From positions 62,001 to 126,000 of the forward strand of contig NZ_SUGA01000012.1 in NCBI RefSeq assembly GCF_004963255.1: 64,000 nt of DNA, in the 5' to 3' direction. The notes beneath the pieces are model-generated. The model saw nothing but the letters and a program-made list of their open reading frames with translations, ran no database searches and was not told the DNA's origin. Positions 38,019 to 46,766 of this stretch are shown here, piece after piece. Position 1 is the first letter of the stretch. Every line of letters begins with the position of its first letter. The DNA is from Mesorhizobium sp. Lineage in GTDB: Bacteria > Pseudomonadota > Alphaproteobacteria > Rhizobiales > Rhizobiaceae. The translations under genes and the position numbers were made by a program.

Positions 38019-38272
38019 GGCTTCTCCTTTTCGCCGCCGTCTGGCGGTTATCATTGATGATCAAACAAGACGCTGAATGGATGTGAAGTCAAGGCCATTT
38101 TTGGCTCAGCGGCGTAAATCTCGGATAATCGCGAAAAATCACACCTGGTTGAGTGCCGAAAAGGTCAAAACTTGCAACTTGACAAGGCCAGAACCTTGCC
38201 GCTTACTCATATGACAATCAATGAATTCTCGAACTTCAGGACGGTTCGGGGATCAACAGAGGGGATCCTGAA
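38019..38272. other. Divergent intergenic region, possible promoter
   Basis: 254 bp between the divergent isochorismatase-fold and sugar-binding-protein genes. A TTGACA-like box at 38179-38184 faces the plus-strand operon, and the inverted pair CAAGG...CCTTG follows it. I see no good -10 match and no small gene. The sequence is more AT-rich than its surroundings, as expected for a promoter. Confidence 0.4.
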
Positions 38273-39637
38273 ATGTCTGATTTCATGCCCAGATTGCGCC
38301 TTGCCTTTACCCCCGCGTCGCTCAAGACCGGTGTGTTCGCCGTCTCGCTGGCGACAGCATTCGCCGGCCCGGGATTTTCCGGCCTGGCACATGCCGATGG
38401 CGTCACGCTGAAAGTGTTCGGCGGCTCCTCGCTGGACGTGCTGGCTCCGCGCGAAAAGCCGGAAGTCCAGACAAAGATCCGCGACGAGATCGTCTCGGGC
38501 TTCCTGAAAGAGCACCCTGACGTCAGCGGCGTCGAATGGGACGCGCAGGGACCGCAATCGGGTTCGCTGCAGCGGACGGTGACGGCCAAGCTTTCCGGCC
38601 AGGAGATGGACCTCATTGCCTGCTCCGCCTATTGGGTCAACGGCGCCTATGTCCGGCGCGGCCTGCTCAAGCCCATCACCGACGAGGTCAAGCCGTTCGC
38701 GGGCAATGTCGACGCCACCAGCCTCGGCGCCTTCACGGTCAATGGAAAGCTCTATGGCGTGCCGATCAGCTCGCTGTCGACCTCGACGATCTTCTACAAT
38801 GTAGAGCTGTTCAAGAAGCTCGGCATTCCCGAGAAGCCGACCTATGAAGACCTCAAGGCGGCCGTGCCGAAACTGCAGCAGGCCGGCGTCATACCGCTGC
38901 TGCACCAGGGCGCCAACGCGGTGATGTGGCCGATGTGGTATTTCGAGGCGCTGGCGCAGTCCAGCGGCGATCCGATCGCCCTGACGCAAGCGCAGCTCGA
39001 GGGCAAGGAACCGTTCAACGATCCCGCCAGCGTCGAAGCCTTCCGGCTGATCAAGCAGTGGGTGGATGACGGCATCCTGTCGAAGGATTCGCTCTCGGTC
39101 GACATGGACGGCATGCGCGCCGCCTTCGCCAGCGGCAAGAGCGCGATGTATTATGGCGGCACGTGGGAAGTGCCGTCGCTGAAGGACAGCGTGAAGAGCT
39201 TCACCTGGGGCGTGTTCCCCTTCCCCAAGATGCCTGGAACCAAGGGCGAGCCGAAGCATGGCGGCGGCGCCGACAACGGCATGTGCCTTTCGGCCTCGAT
39301 CCCGGACGACAAGGTCAAGCCCGCGCTCGACTTCATCGCCTATCTGACCAAGCCGGAGGTGGCAAAGATCTACCTGGCGGCGGACCAGCCGATCGCAACC
39401 TCCATCAAGGGCGTCGATGGCGTGAACGAACCCTATGCCGCGTCGCTGCGTGAAACGACCTTCCCGAACACAGTGAAGTTCCTCGACTGGATGTGGCCGA
39501 GCGAGGTGACAACGGCGGTCGCCTCCGGCATCGCCGGCGTCGTCGGCGGCACCACGACGCCCGAAGATGCCGCGGCCAGCGTGCAGGCGGCGTTCAAGAC
39601 GCTCGTCGACGAGGGCAACTGGCCTCCCAAGGACTGA
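38273..39637 (+). CDS. Carbohydrate ABC importer binding protein (family 1)
   Basis: 454 residues. Long N-terminal signal region ending near AHA-DG at about residue 42; mature part begins VTLKVFGGSS. Typical family-1 features: SSLSTSTIFYNVELFKKLGIPEKP, the YYGGTWEVPSL segment and a C-terminal stretch ending in AASVQAAFKTLVDEGNWP. First gene of a plus-strand operon with an isomerase, two permeases and oxidoreductases. No ATPase gene belongs to this operon, so it must share one, perhaps the UgpC/MalK-type protein at 51871-52947. Confidence 0.9.
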   Translation: MSDFMPRLRLAFTPASLKTGVFAVSLATAFAGPGFSGLAHADGVTLKVFGGSSLDVLAPREKPEVQTKIRDEIVSGFLKEHPDVSGVEWDAQGPQSGSLQRTVTAKLSGQEMDLIACSAYWVNGAYVRRGLLKPITDEVKPFAGNVDATSLGAFTVNGKLYGVPISSLSTSTIFYNVELFKKLGIPEKPTYEDLKAAVPKLQQAGVIPLLHQGANAVMWPMWYFEALAQSSGDPIALTQAQLEGKEPFNDPASVEAFRLIKQWVDDGILSKDSLSVDMDGMRAAFASGKSAMYYGGTWEVPSLKDSVKSFTWGVFPFPKMPGTKGEPKHGGGADNGMCLSASIPDDKVKPALDFIAYLTKPEVAKIYLAADQPIATSIKGVDGVNEPYAASLRETTFPNTVKFLDWMWPSEVTTAVASGIAGVVGGTTTPEDAAASVQAAFKTLVDEGNWPPKD

Positions 39638-39734
39638 GCCGGGACCCTTCCAATCACAGCAACCATCCTCCCCCCGCCGCGGGCCGGGCACTCGGGCCGG
39701 CCCGCGGCATCATTCCAGGCAGAAAGACACTTCC

Positions 39735-40658
39735 ATGACGCGCGCTGCCCGACAGCGGTTCTCCATCGGCTACCATCTCAACAGTTGGGACCTGACCGGC
39801 CAACCGCTGCGCCCCGCCCTCGAATTCCTCGCCGCCCAGGGTTTCGGCTGGTTCGAGATCCTCGCCTTCACCAGCCTGTCCGACCAGTTCGCGCGCAAAT
39901 ACATGCAGCTCGGCGATCTGCCGCCCCCCGGTGTCACCACCGACACCGACATCCTGCGCCGCTATGCGCTGCTGTCGGAAGCCCAGAGCGATCTCGGCAT
40001 CAAGCTCTCCTCGCTCTATGTCAACGCGACCTTCATCAATCCCAACCTTTGGGCCTATGAGCGCGACTGCCTGGTGGCGCTTGCGCGCCTGCTGAAAGGT
40101 TTTGGCGCGCCGGTTCTGGTGCTGGGCGGCGGCCCTTCGGTGGCGTCCGGCAATGCGCATGGCGCCGAGGACTACAAGGCGTTCTGCCGCGCGCTCGAAG
40201 ACATTGGGCGCCGCACCGCCGATCTCGGCATCGCCACCGTCTACCACCCGCATCTCGACACTTTCATCGAGCGCCGCGAGCAACTCGACCGCATGATGGA
40301 CGAGCTCGATATTCGCCACGCGGGGCTCTGCATCGATCCCGCCCATCTGGTGCAAACGCATTCCGATCCGGTCGATGCGCTGAAGACTTATGTCTCGGCG
40401 GTCCGCTACATGCACTTCAAGGACTCTCATGTTGACGACAACCTGAAGGGGCCGGAGCGCTACGCCGCCTTCTGCGAGCTTGGCGCCGGCGTGGTGGATC
40501 TGCCGGGTCTGGTCGACGTTTTGCTCGACGCGGACTATGACGGACTTGCCGTCGTCGAGCTGGACGCATCCCAGAAGACGGCCGAGCAGAGCGCGCTCGA
40601 AAGCATCGAATATCTCACCGGCACGCTGGGTCTGGCGCTGGCCCCCGGACAGGGCTAA
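39735..40658 (+). CDS. Sugar phosphate isomerase/epimerase (xylose isomerase-like TIM barrel)
   Basis: 307 residues from ATG 39735. TIM-barrel AP-endonuclease-2 family: FGWFEILAF, YHPHLDTFIERREQLD, LCIDPAHLV, MHFKDSH and VVELDASQ give the metal-site pattern (Glu, His, Asp, His and Glu) expected at strand ends. Such proteins include inosose dehydratases/isomerases and ketose epimerases. It lies between the binding protein and permease genes, so it probably acts early on the imported sugar or cyclitol. Confidence 0.85.
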   Translation: MTRAARQRFSIGYHLNSWDLTGQPLRPALEFLAAQGFGWFEILAFTSLSDQFARKYMQLGDLPPPGVTTDTDILRRYALLSEAQSDLGIKLSSLYVNATFINPNLWAYERDCLVALARLLKGFGAPVLVLGGGPSVASGNAHGAEDYKAFCRALEDIGRRTADLGIATVYHPHLDTFIERREQLDRMMDELDIRHAGLCIDPAHLVQTHSDPVDALKTYVSAVRYMHFKDSHVDDNLKGPERYAAFCELGAGVVDLPGLVDVLLDADYDGLAVVELDASQKTAEQSALESIEYLTGTLGLALAPGQG

Positions 40659-40665
40659 CCGCGAC

Positions 40666-41571
40666 ATGGCGGCCAGCGCGCGGCGTAAAGAAGCGATGGG
40701 CGGCGATGCTTTCGCCGCCGCCCTCATGGTCGCTCCCGCTGCTCTGCTTCTCGGCCTCTTCTTCGTCTGGCCGTTCCTGCGCGGCCTGTGGATCAGCGCG
40801 ACACGCTGGGACGGTTTTTCCGCGCCGGTCTTCGTCGGCTTCGCCAACTACGCCCGGCTCTTCGGCGACGGACTGTTCCAGGGCGCGCTCATCAACAACC
40901 TGATCTTCGTCGCCCTCATCCTGGTCTTCAAGAACGGCTTTGGCATGGGGCTCGCGCTGCTGCTCGACCGCGCGCTGTTTCTTCGCGGACCGATCCGCGC
41001 CGCCGTCTTCATCCCCGTCACGCTGTCCTTTGCCGCGACCGGCCTGCTATGGTCATGGATCTATAATCCGGTGTTCGGCCTGCTCAACGCGGCCTTGGAC
41101 CTTGCCGGGCTCGCCGGCCTGAAGCGCTCCTGGCTGGGCGATGCCGAGATCGCCCTCTACGCCATCGTTGCGGTCGACATCTGGAAGTGGCTGGGCTTCC
41201 ACGCGGTGATCTATCTCGCAGGTCTGCAGACCATTCCGGCCGAGCTATACGAAGCGGCGCGCATCGACGGCGCCAATGCGTTTCACCGCTTCCGCCACAT
41301 AACCTTGCCGCTGATGATGCCGGTGGTGCTGATCAACGTCATCCTCGGCCTCTCGGGTGCTTTCGTGCGCAACTTCGACATCGTGCAGGTGCTAACCCAG
41401 GGCGGTCCCAACCATGCCACCGAAGTGGTGATGACCTTGATGGTCAAGACCGCCTTCCAGGACGGCAATATGGGCTATGCGAGCGCCATGGGCTTCACGC
41501 TGTTCCTGATCGTCGGCCTCTGTTGCGTGGCGTTGTTGGCGCTCATGCGCCGCTCCAGGGTGGAGCTGTGA
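40666..41571 (+). CDS. Carbohydrate ABC importer permease (MalF/UgpA type)
   Basis: 301 residues from ATG 40666. Six membrane segments; ATPase-coupling EAA loop reads LYEAARIDGANAFHRFRHITLP. Seven bases follow the isomerase stop. Pairs with the permease at 41574-42476. Confidence 0.9.
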   Translation: MAASARRKEAMGGDAFAAALMVAPAALLLGLFFVWPFLRGLWISATRWDGFSAPVFVGFANYARLFGDGLFQGALINNLIFVALILVFKNGFGMGLALLLDRALFLRGPIRAAVFIPVTLSFAATGLLWSWIYNPVFGLLNAALDLAGLAGLKRSWLGDAEIALYAIVAVDIWKWLGFHAVIYLAGLQTIPAELYEAARIDGANAFHRFRHITLPLMMPVVLINVILGLSGAFVRNFDIVQVLTQGGPNHATEVVMTLMVKTAFQDGNMGYASAMGFTLFLIVGLCCVALLALMRRSRVEL

Positions 41572-41573
41572 CG

Positions 41574-42476
41574 ATGGCGGCGCCCGCCCCTGCCGTCACG
41601 ATCGGCAAAGCCGCCTCCGTTCCGATGCGGTGGCGGCGCCGCGCCATCTTCGGCCAAAGCATTGGCGAACTGGTCCTCGTCTACGGCCTGCTCGCGCTTG
41701 TCCTGATCGAAACGCTCTATCCGCTGATCTGGGTTCTGTTCGGCTCCTTCAAGTCGAAGGAAGAGGTGATCACCAATGTCTGGGGACCACCTACACAGCT
41801 TCTGTGGTCGAACTATGCGGAAGCCTGGACGATTTCCGGCATGGGGGCCCGCATCTTCAACTCGGCGAGCATCACCGCCGGCGCGCTGCTGCTTCTCGTG
41901 CTCGCGGCCACGCCCGCGGCCTACGCGCTGTCGCGGATCAGGTTCCGCGGCCGCAACGTCGTCATCGCGTTCATCGTCGCCGCAATGCTGGTGCCGCCGC
42001 AGGTGATGGCGATCCCGCTCTTCATGACGGCGCGCGACCTTGGGCTCGTCAACAGCCGTGTCGGTATCGCCATCATCCATGCCGCGTCGACATTGCCGCT
42101 TTCCATCTTCATCATGCGCAGCTTCTTCCTGACGCTGCCGATGGAACTGGAGGATGCCGCCCGCATGGACGGCGCGAGCCGGCTGCAGACGCTGTGGCAT
42201 GTGATGCTGCCGCTCATCCGCCCGGGCATCGCGCTGGTCACCATCTTCGCCTTCATCGAGATCTGGAACGACTTCTTCCTTGCCTTCCTGTTGCTGCGCG
42301 AGCCGTCGGTGCAGACGATCCCGCTCGGCCTCGTCGCCTTCTTTCAGCAATACGGCTCGATGTGGAACCTGTATTTCGCCGCGCTCACACTGACGACGCT
42401 GCCGGTCATCGCGGTGTTCCTCTTGATGCAGCGGCATTTCATCGCCGGCCTGACCGCCGGCGCGGTAAAGTCCTGA
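41574..42476 (+). CDS. Carbohydrate ABC importer permease (MalG/UgpE type)
   Basis: 300 residues from ATG 41574; a GTG at 41568 overlapping the previous stop would add two residues. Six membrane segments with EAA loop LEDAARMDGASRLQTLWHVMLP, and the MalG-type end RHFIAGLTAGAVKS. Completes the channel with the protein at 40666-41571; the operon holds no ATPase gene. Confidence 0.9.
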   Translation: MAAPAPAVTIGKAASVPMRWRRRAIFGQSIGELVLVYGLLALVLIETLYPLIWVLFGSFKSKEEVITNVWGPPTQLLWSNYAEAWTISGMGARIFNSASITAGALLLLVLAATPAAYALSRIRFRGRNVVIAFIVAAMLVPPQVMAIPLFMTARDLGLVNSRVGIAIIHAASTLPLSIFIMRSFFLTLPMELEDAARMDGASRLQTLWHVMLPLIRPGIALVTIFAFIEIWNDFFLAFLLLREPSVQTIPLGLVAFFQQYGSMWNLYFAALTLTTLPVIAVFLLMQRHFIAGLTAGAVKS

Positions 42477-42488
42477 ACGGAGATTGCG

Positions 42489-43589
42489 ATGAGCGCACCC
42501 CAAACGCGCCCGCTGGGCATCGGCGTCATCGGTTGCGGGGAAATCGCGCAGCTCATGCATCTGCCGATCATTCACGAATTGCCGCAGCTCAAGATCGCCG
42601 CGCTCTGCGACCTGTCGCGAAGCGTGCTCGACGGCCTCGGCGATCACTACGGCGTCGCGGCGCGCTACCGCGACTATCACGACCTGTTTCGCGATCCGGC
42701 GGTCGACGCGGTGGTGATATGCACCTTCGACCACGGACCGGTGGTGCGGGCAGCCATCGAGGCGGGCAAGCACTTCATCGTGGAGAAGCCGCTGGCCTTC
42801 ACGGCGCAGGAGGCGCGCCCGCTGGTGGCCGCGGCCACTGCCAGCGGATTGACAGCCCTGGTCGGCTACATGAAGCTCTATGATCCCGGCTACAGGCTCG
42901 CCTTGGAGAAGATCGCGGCGATCGGCCGGCCAAAGATGATCCAGGTGCATGATTTCGCCGGCCGCTTCGACCGCTATCAGCAGCTCTACACCCAGCTGCG
43001 CGGCCAGGATGTCGACGCCGCCCTGATCAAGGCCGGTCAGCAGGAGGTGGCCGGTCGCGTCGCGACGATGCTGGGCTGCGGACACACAGCCTATGCCGAT
43101 CTCTATATGACGCTGCTGATGCTCGGCAGCCATGACCTCGCCGTGCTGCGCGGCGCATTCGGCGTGGCCGAGACCGTATCCTACGCGCAGGCGGTCGGCC
43201 CCACCCATCTGATGGCGGTGCTGGGCTTTGCCGATCGCGTGCCGGCGCTGCTGGAAGTCGCGTTCGGGGCGCAATATGAATGGTGGGACGAATGGATGAC
43301 AGTCCACGGCGAGGCTGACGAGGTGCGCATCGACTTCCAGAACCCGTATGTGCGCAACGCCGCCGCCATCGTGCGCCTGCGCGAAGCCGCGGGCGAAGGC
43401 CCGAGCGAGCGCATCCTACCCGGCACGCCGGAGACCGCCTTCCGCCGCCAATGGCAGCATTTCATCGCCTGTGTGCGTGGCGAGGCAATGCCGCTCACGC
43501 CGCTTCAGGGCGGGCTTGACGATCTCGAACTTGCCGAACGCATCATCAAGGCGCTCCCGGCAAGAGCGCTCAATGAGGCCGCGGCATGA
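42489..43589 (+). CDS. Gfo/Idh/MocA-family oxidoreductase
   Basis: 366 residues. N-terminal Rossmann domain with GVIGCGEIAQLMHLP and the EKPLAFT motif whose Lys assists catalysis; C-terminal alpha/beta domain with MLGSHDLAVLRGAFG, where the His is a usual catalytic residue. Family members oxidise sugars or inositols with NAD(P). Overlaps the next gene by 4 bp. In combination with the xylose-isomerase-like protein this resembles inositol- or disaccharide-type catabolic sets. Confidence 0.88.
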   Translation: MSAPQTRPLGIGVIGCGEIAQLMHLPIIHELPQLKIAALCDLSRSVLDGLGDHYGVAARYRDYHDLFRDPAVDAVVICTFDHGPVVRAAIEAGKHFIVEKPLAFTAQEARPLVAAATASGLTALVGYMKLYDPGYRLALEKIAAIGRPKMIQVHDFAGRFDRYQQLYTQLRGQDVDAALIKAGQQEVAGRVATMLGCGHTAYADLYMTLLMLGSHDLAVLRGAFGVAETVSYAQAVGPTHLMAVLGFADRVPALLEVAFGAQYEWWDEWMTVHGEADEVRIDFQNPYVRNAAAIVRLREAAGEGPSERILPGTPETAFRRQWQHFIACVRGEAMPLTPLQGGLDDLELAERIIKALPARALNEAAA

Positions 43590-44428
43590 GCGGCATCCTG
43601 GTTACGGGATCGAGCGGCCTGCTCGGCCGCCATGTCGCCGCGGCGCTTGCCGAGGCGGGGCATGACGTCATCGGCCTGGACCTGGCTCCGCCGCCAGGCG
43701 GCTCGGCGTGGCGGCATGTGAGCGCGGACGCGACGGATCTCGCAACTGTCTGCGAGTTGGTGAAGGGCTGTCAGGCGCTGGTGCACATCGCCGCCATTCC
43801 GCGACCGACCGGGCGGGCGGCGGCGGATGTCTTCCGCATCAACATGGCCGCGATGTATGCTGTAACCGAGGCGGCGCGGCTGATGGGGATAGGCCGCTTC
43901 GTCTATGCGTCCTCCTTCAGCGTCCTGGGCTATCCCTTCTTCGAGCAACCTGTCGTGCCGCCCTATCTGCCGGTCGACGAAGGCCACCCCGCCGCGCCAC
44001 AGGACGTCTACGCGACGACCAAGTGGCTCGGCGAGGAGATGGTCGAGGCCATGGTGCGGCGCGGCGCGTTTTCCGCCGTGAGCCTGCGCATGCCCTGGAT
44101 CCAGACACCGGAAAGCTTTCAAGCCGCCGTCGGGCCGCGCCGGGAGCAGGCAGATGCCGCCCGCGACCTTTGGGCCTATCTCGACGCGCGGGATGCCGCC
44201 TCTGCCTTCGTCGCGGCGGTCGAAAGGCCGGCGGACGCGCATCTGCGCGTCTTTCTGAGCGCGGCCGACAGCTATATGGACGTGCCCAGCGCAACGCTCG
44301 CGGCGCAAGCCTATCCGGACGTTCCGATCAGGCGCCCGCTGGATGGCAACGCCGCCTTCATCGACACCTCGGCGGCCAAAGCGGCGCTGGGATTCGAGCC
44401 GCGCTTCTCATGGCGCGACTATCGCTGA
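43586..44428 (+). CDS. NAD-dependent epimerase/dehydratase, extended SDR
   Basis: 280 residues. TGSSGLLG near residues 7-14, catalytic Tyr-x3-Lys in DVYATTKWLGEE, and YASSFSVLG with the Ser. Uronate dehydrogenases and related sugar epimerases have this layout. Coupled to the Gfo/Idh gene (4-bp overlap) and followed 27 bp later by an SDR, so three oxidoreductases act in sequence on the imported compound. Confidence 0.87.
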   Translation: MSGILVTGSSGLLGRHVAAALAEAGHDVIGLDLAPPPGGSAWRHVSADATDLATVCELVKGCQALVHIAAIPRPTGRAAADVFRINMAAMYAVTEAARLMGIGRFVYASSFSVLGYPFFEQPVVPPYLPVDEGHPAAPQDVYATTKWLGEEMVEAMVRRGAFSAVSLRMPWIQTPESFQAAVGPRREQADAARDLWAYLDARDAASAFVAAVERPADAHLRVFLSAADSYMDVPSATLAAQAYPDVPIRRPLDGNAAFIDTSAAKAALGFEPRFSWRDYR

Positions 44429-44455
44429 CCGGCATCTGGCTATCGGAGACAAGAG

Positions 44456-45259
44456 ATGCGCTTCAAGGACAAGATCGTTCTGGTGACGGGCGCCGCCGGC
44501 GCCATCGGCTCCGCGGCGGTGCGCCGCTTCGTCGAAGAAGGCGCTACAGTCGCCGTCGCCGATCTCGACGGGCCTCGTGCTCAGGCCCTGGCCGCGACCT
44601 TTGGCGACCGCGCCGAAGCCTTCGCGGTGGACGTCGCCGAACCCGTGGCGGTGGACGCTATGGTCACGGCGGTGGTTACGCGCTTCGGCCGGATCGATGT
44701 GCTGTTCAACAATGCCGGCATTTCCGGAAAGGTCGCGCCGGTCCACGAGCTGAGCACCGAGGACTGGCAACGCATCGTCGGCATCAACCTCAACGGCATG
44801 TTCTACGTCCTGCGCGCGACGCTGGCGACCATGATCGCGGGCAAGATCAAGGGATCGGTGGTCAATATGGGCTCGTCCATGGCCGGCTGGGACGTGCTGT
44901 CCGGCGGCGCCGGCTATGCCTCGACCAAGCACGGCGTGGTCGGCCTGACCAGGATCGCGGCCCTCGACGCCGCCGCCTATGGCATTCGCGTCAACGCGAT
45001 TTGCCCCGGCGTCATCGAGACCCGGCTCGGCGTGCCGGCGCAGGACCAGGCAGCCTATGAAGCCGGCATTCGCCGTTTCGCCGACCGCATTCCGCTGCGC
45101 CGTATCGGCCAGCCCGAGGATGTCGCCGCCGCCGTGGCCTTCCTGGCTTCGGACGATGCGCGCCACGTCACCGGCGTCGACTGGCTTCTCGACGGCGGAC
45201 AGACATTGCAGAGCTGGGCGAACGCGCCCGATGCGGACGCTTTCCCGCGATTTGTCTGA
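44456..45259 (+). CDS. SDR-family dehydrogenase
   Basis: 267 residues, classical SDR: TGAAGAIG (11-18), NNAG (86-89), Ser140, Tyr154 and Lys158 (YASTK). Ends GVDWLLDGGQTLQSW, as in many sugar or polyol dehydrogenases. Last gene of the 38273-45259 operon. Substrate unknown. Confidence 0.88.
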   Translation: MRFKDKIVLVTGAAGAIGSAAVRRFVEEGATVAVADLDGPRAQALAATFGDRAEAFAVDVAEPVAVDAMVTAVVTRFGRIDVLFNNAGISGKVAPVHELSTEDWQRIVGINLNGMFYVLRATLATMIAGKIKGSVVNMGSSMAGWDVLSGGAGYASTKHGVVGLTRIAALDAAAYGIRVNAICPGVIETRLGVPAQDQAAYEAGIRRFADRIPLRRIGQPEDVAAAVAFLASDDARHVTGVDWLLDGGQTLQSWANAPDADAFPRFV

Positions 45260-45339
45260 CGTTGCGGCCGCCGAACAGCTCCGCTCGACTGCCCTCAAGA
45301 CGGCATCGTCGTCGCCATATTGCATTGGCTTAATGCGAA

Positions 45340-45410
45340 GGGCGCGGGCTCTGGTTTTGTCGCAATTCCTGACGGAAACCCGCGTCACACTTTTGCTGAA
45401 ATTGCTCCAG
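45340..45410 (-). repeat. Dispersed intergenic repeat, diverged copy
   Basis: On the minus strand reads GAGCAATTTCAGCAAAAG, GTTTCCGTCAGGAATTGCG and AAAACCAGAGC, clearly the same element as 3030-3090 with scattered changes. It lies in the 263-bp gap between the SDR (ends 45259) and the small gene at 45523; nothing else is evident in that gap. Confidence 0.7.
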
Positions 45411-45522
45411 GCCCGACGCTCACAGCGGACCCTTCCCCCATAATTGATGTGGATCAAGGTCGCCGCAGCCGGTCTCTGTTTTGGTCGCGCCAACTTGGCA
45501 GCCTGAACGGAGTTCCCCTGAC

Positions 45523-45702
45523 ATGGACGGCATTACCTTAAGCGCCGAACAGATCGGCGCCTGGCAGCGGGAGATTGCCTCGGCAAGGATCCTTCCCTTC
45601 TCCGCTTCGGGGCCGGTGTCTCCGGCACCGGTTTATGCCGAAGGGTCGTTCCTGACGCCAGCCGAACCGGACGGGTCGCGCAACGCAGGAGGCCGGCTAT
45701 GA
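45523..45702 (+). CDS. Small hypothetical protein, 59 residues
   Basis: Starts MDGITLSAEQIGAWQREI and overlaps the HlyD-like start by 4 bp (ATGA at 45699-45702), the coupling style used throughout this window; that overlap is the main support. No signal peptide, membrane segment or known motif. It could be a short leader or a remnant of a longer gene ahead of the efflux operon. An in-frame ATG at 45481 is a less likely start. Confidence 0.4.
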   Translation: MDGITLSAEQIGAWQREIASARILPFSASGPVSPAPVYAEGSFLTPAEPDGSRNAGGRL

Positions 45703-46766
45703 AGGTTTCCCCGCGATGGCTGATCCTCGGCGCCCTGATCGCCATCGGAGCAGGCGGCTACTATGCGTGGCAGCGCTCCAAGGACGGGCAACTGCCGGAA
45801 GGCATCGCCAGCGGCAATGGCCGTATCGAGGCGGTCGAAATCGACGTCTCGACGAAGGCGGCGGGGCGGATCAAGGAAATCCTTGTCGGCGAAGGCGATT
45901 TCGTCAAGGCCGGCCAGATGCTTGCCCGCATGGACACAGCACAGCTCGAGGCGCAGCGCCGTCAGGCCGAGGCGCAGTTTCAGCGCGCCACCATCGGGGT
46001 CGAGACCGCTGGCAGCCTGGTGACGCAGCGCGAGGCTGAAAAGAAGGCGGCCGGCGCTGTCGTCGCGCAGCGCGAAGCCGAGCTCGACGCCGCCGATCGG
46101 ACCCTGGCGCGCTCGCAGCAGCTTGCGGTCAACAACACCGTCTCCCAGCAGGTCCTGGACAACGACCGCGCGGCCGAGCAGAGCGCGAAAGCCGCCGTCG
46201 CCGCCGCGCAGGCCCAGCTCGCCGCCAGTGAAGCAGCCATCAACGCCGCGCGGGCGCAGGTGGTCGATGCCAAGGCCGCGGTCGATGCGGCGCAGGCCGC
46301 GATCGAAAGCATCGACGCCGATATCGGCGACGCCACGCTGGCGTCGCCGCGTGACGGGCGCATCCAGTTCCGCGTGGCGGAGCCCGGAGAGGTGCTGGCG
46401 GGCGGTGGGCGCGTGCTCAACCTCGTCGACCTCGGCGATGTCTACATGACCTTCTTCCTGTCGACCGCGCAGGCGGGACGTGTCGCGATCGGCTCCGATG
46501 TGCGCCTCGTGCTCGACGCGGCGCCGCAATACATCATCCCCGCCAAGGTGACCTTCGTCGCGGACGTCGCGCAGTTCACGCCCAAGACGGTCGAAACGGA
46601 GGAGGAGCGCCTGAAACTCATGTTCCGGATCAAGGCGCACATCGCACCGGAGCTGCTCCGCAAATATATCCAGCAGGTGAAGACCGGCCTGCCCGGCGTG
46701 GCCTATGTGCGGCTCGATCCCCAGGCCGAATGGCCGGCGAGCCTCAAGGGAAAGCTCGTGCAATGA
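45699..46766 (+). CDS. HlyD-family periplasmic adaptor of an ABC efflux system (YhiI-like)
   Basis: 355 residues. One N-terminal membrane anchor (about 6-23), then a biotinyl-lipoyl half ([22 protein letters not shown]), a long Ala/Gln-rich coiled-coil hairpin (about 85-205), the second lipoyl half ([19 protein letters not shown]) and a beta-barrel end. It links the inner-membrane ABC exporter to an outer-membrane channel. Gene order with the next two genes equals the E. coli yhiI-rbbA-yhhJ operon. Overlaps rbbA by 4 bp. Confidence 0.9.
   Translation: MKVSPRWLILGALIAIGAGGYYAWQRSKDGQLPEGIASGNGRIEAVEIDVSTKAAGRIKEILVGEGDFVKAGQMLARMDTAQLEAQRRQAEAQFQRATIGVETAGSLVTQREAEKKAAGAVVAQREAELDAADRTLARSQQLAVNNTVSQQVLDNDRAAEQSAKAAVAAAQAQLAASEAAINAARAQVVDAKAAVDAAQAAIESIDADIGDATLASPRDGRIQFRVAEPGEVLAGGGRVLNLVDLGDVYMTFFLSTAQAGRVAIGSDVRLVLDAAPQYIIPAKVTFVADVAQFTPKTVETEEERLKLMFRIKAHIAPELLRKYIQQVKTGLPGVAYVRLDPQAEWPASLKGKLVQ

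Noticed and set aside
38179..38213. Sigma-70-like promoter before the sugar-binding gene
   Set aside because: A good -35 (TTGACA) but no convincing -10 at proper spacing; kept only as a note in the intergenic entry.
44408..45493. A 361-codon minus-strand frame over the SDR and repeat
   Set aside because: Antisense to a typical SDR and begins beyond the dispersed repeat; no family pattern.
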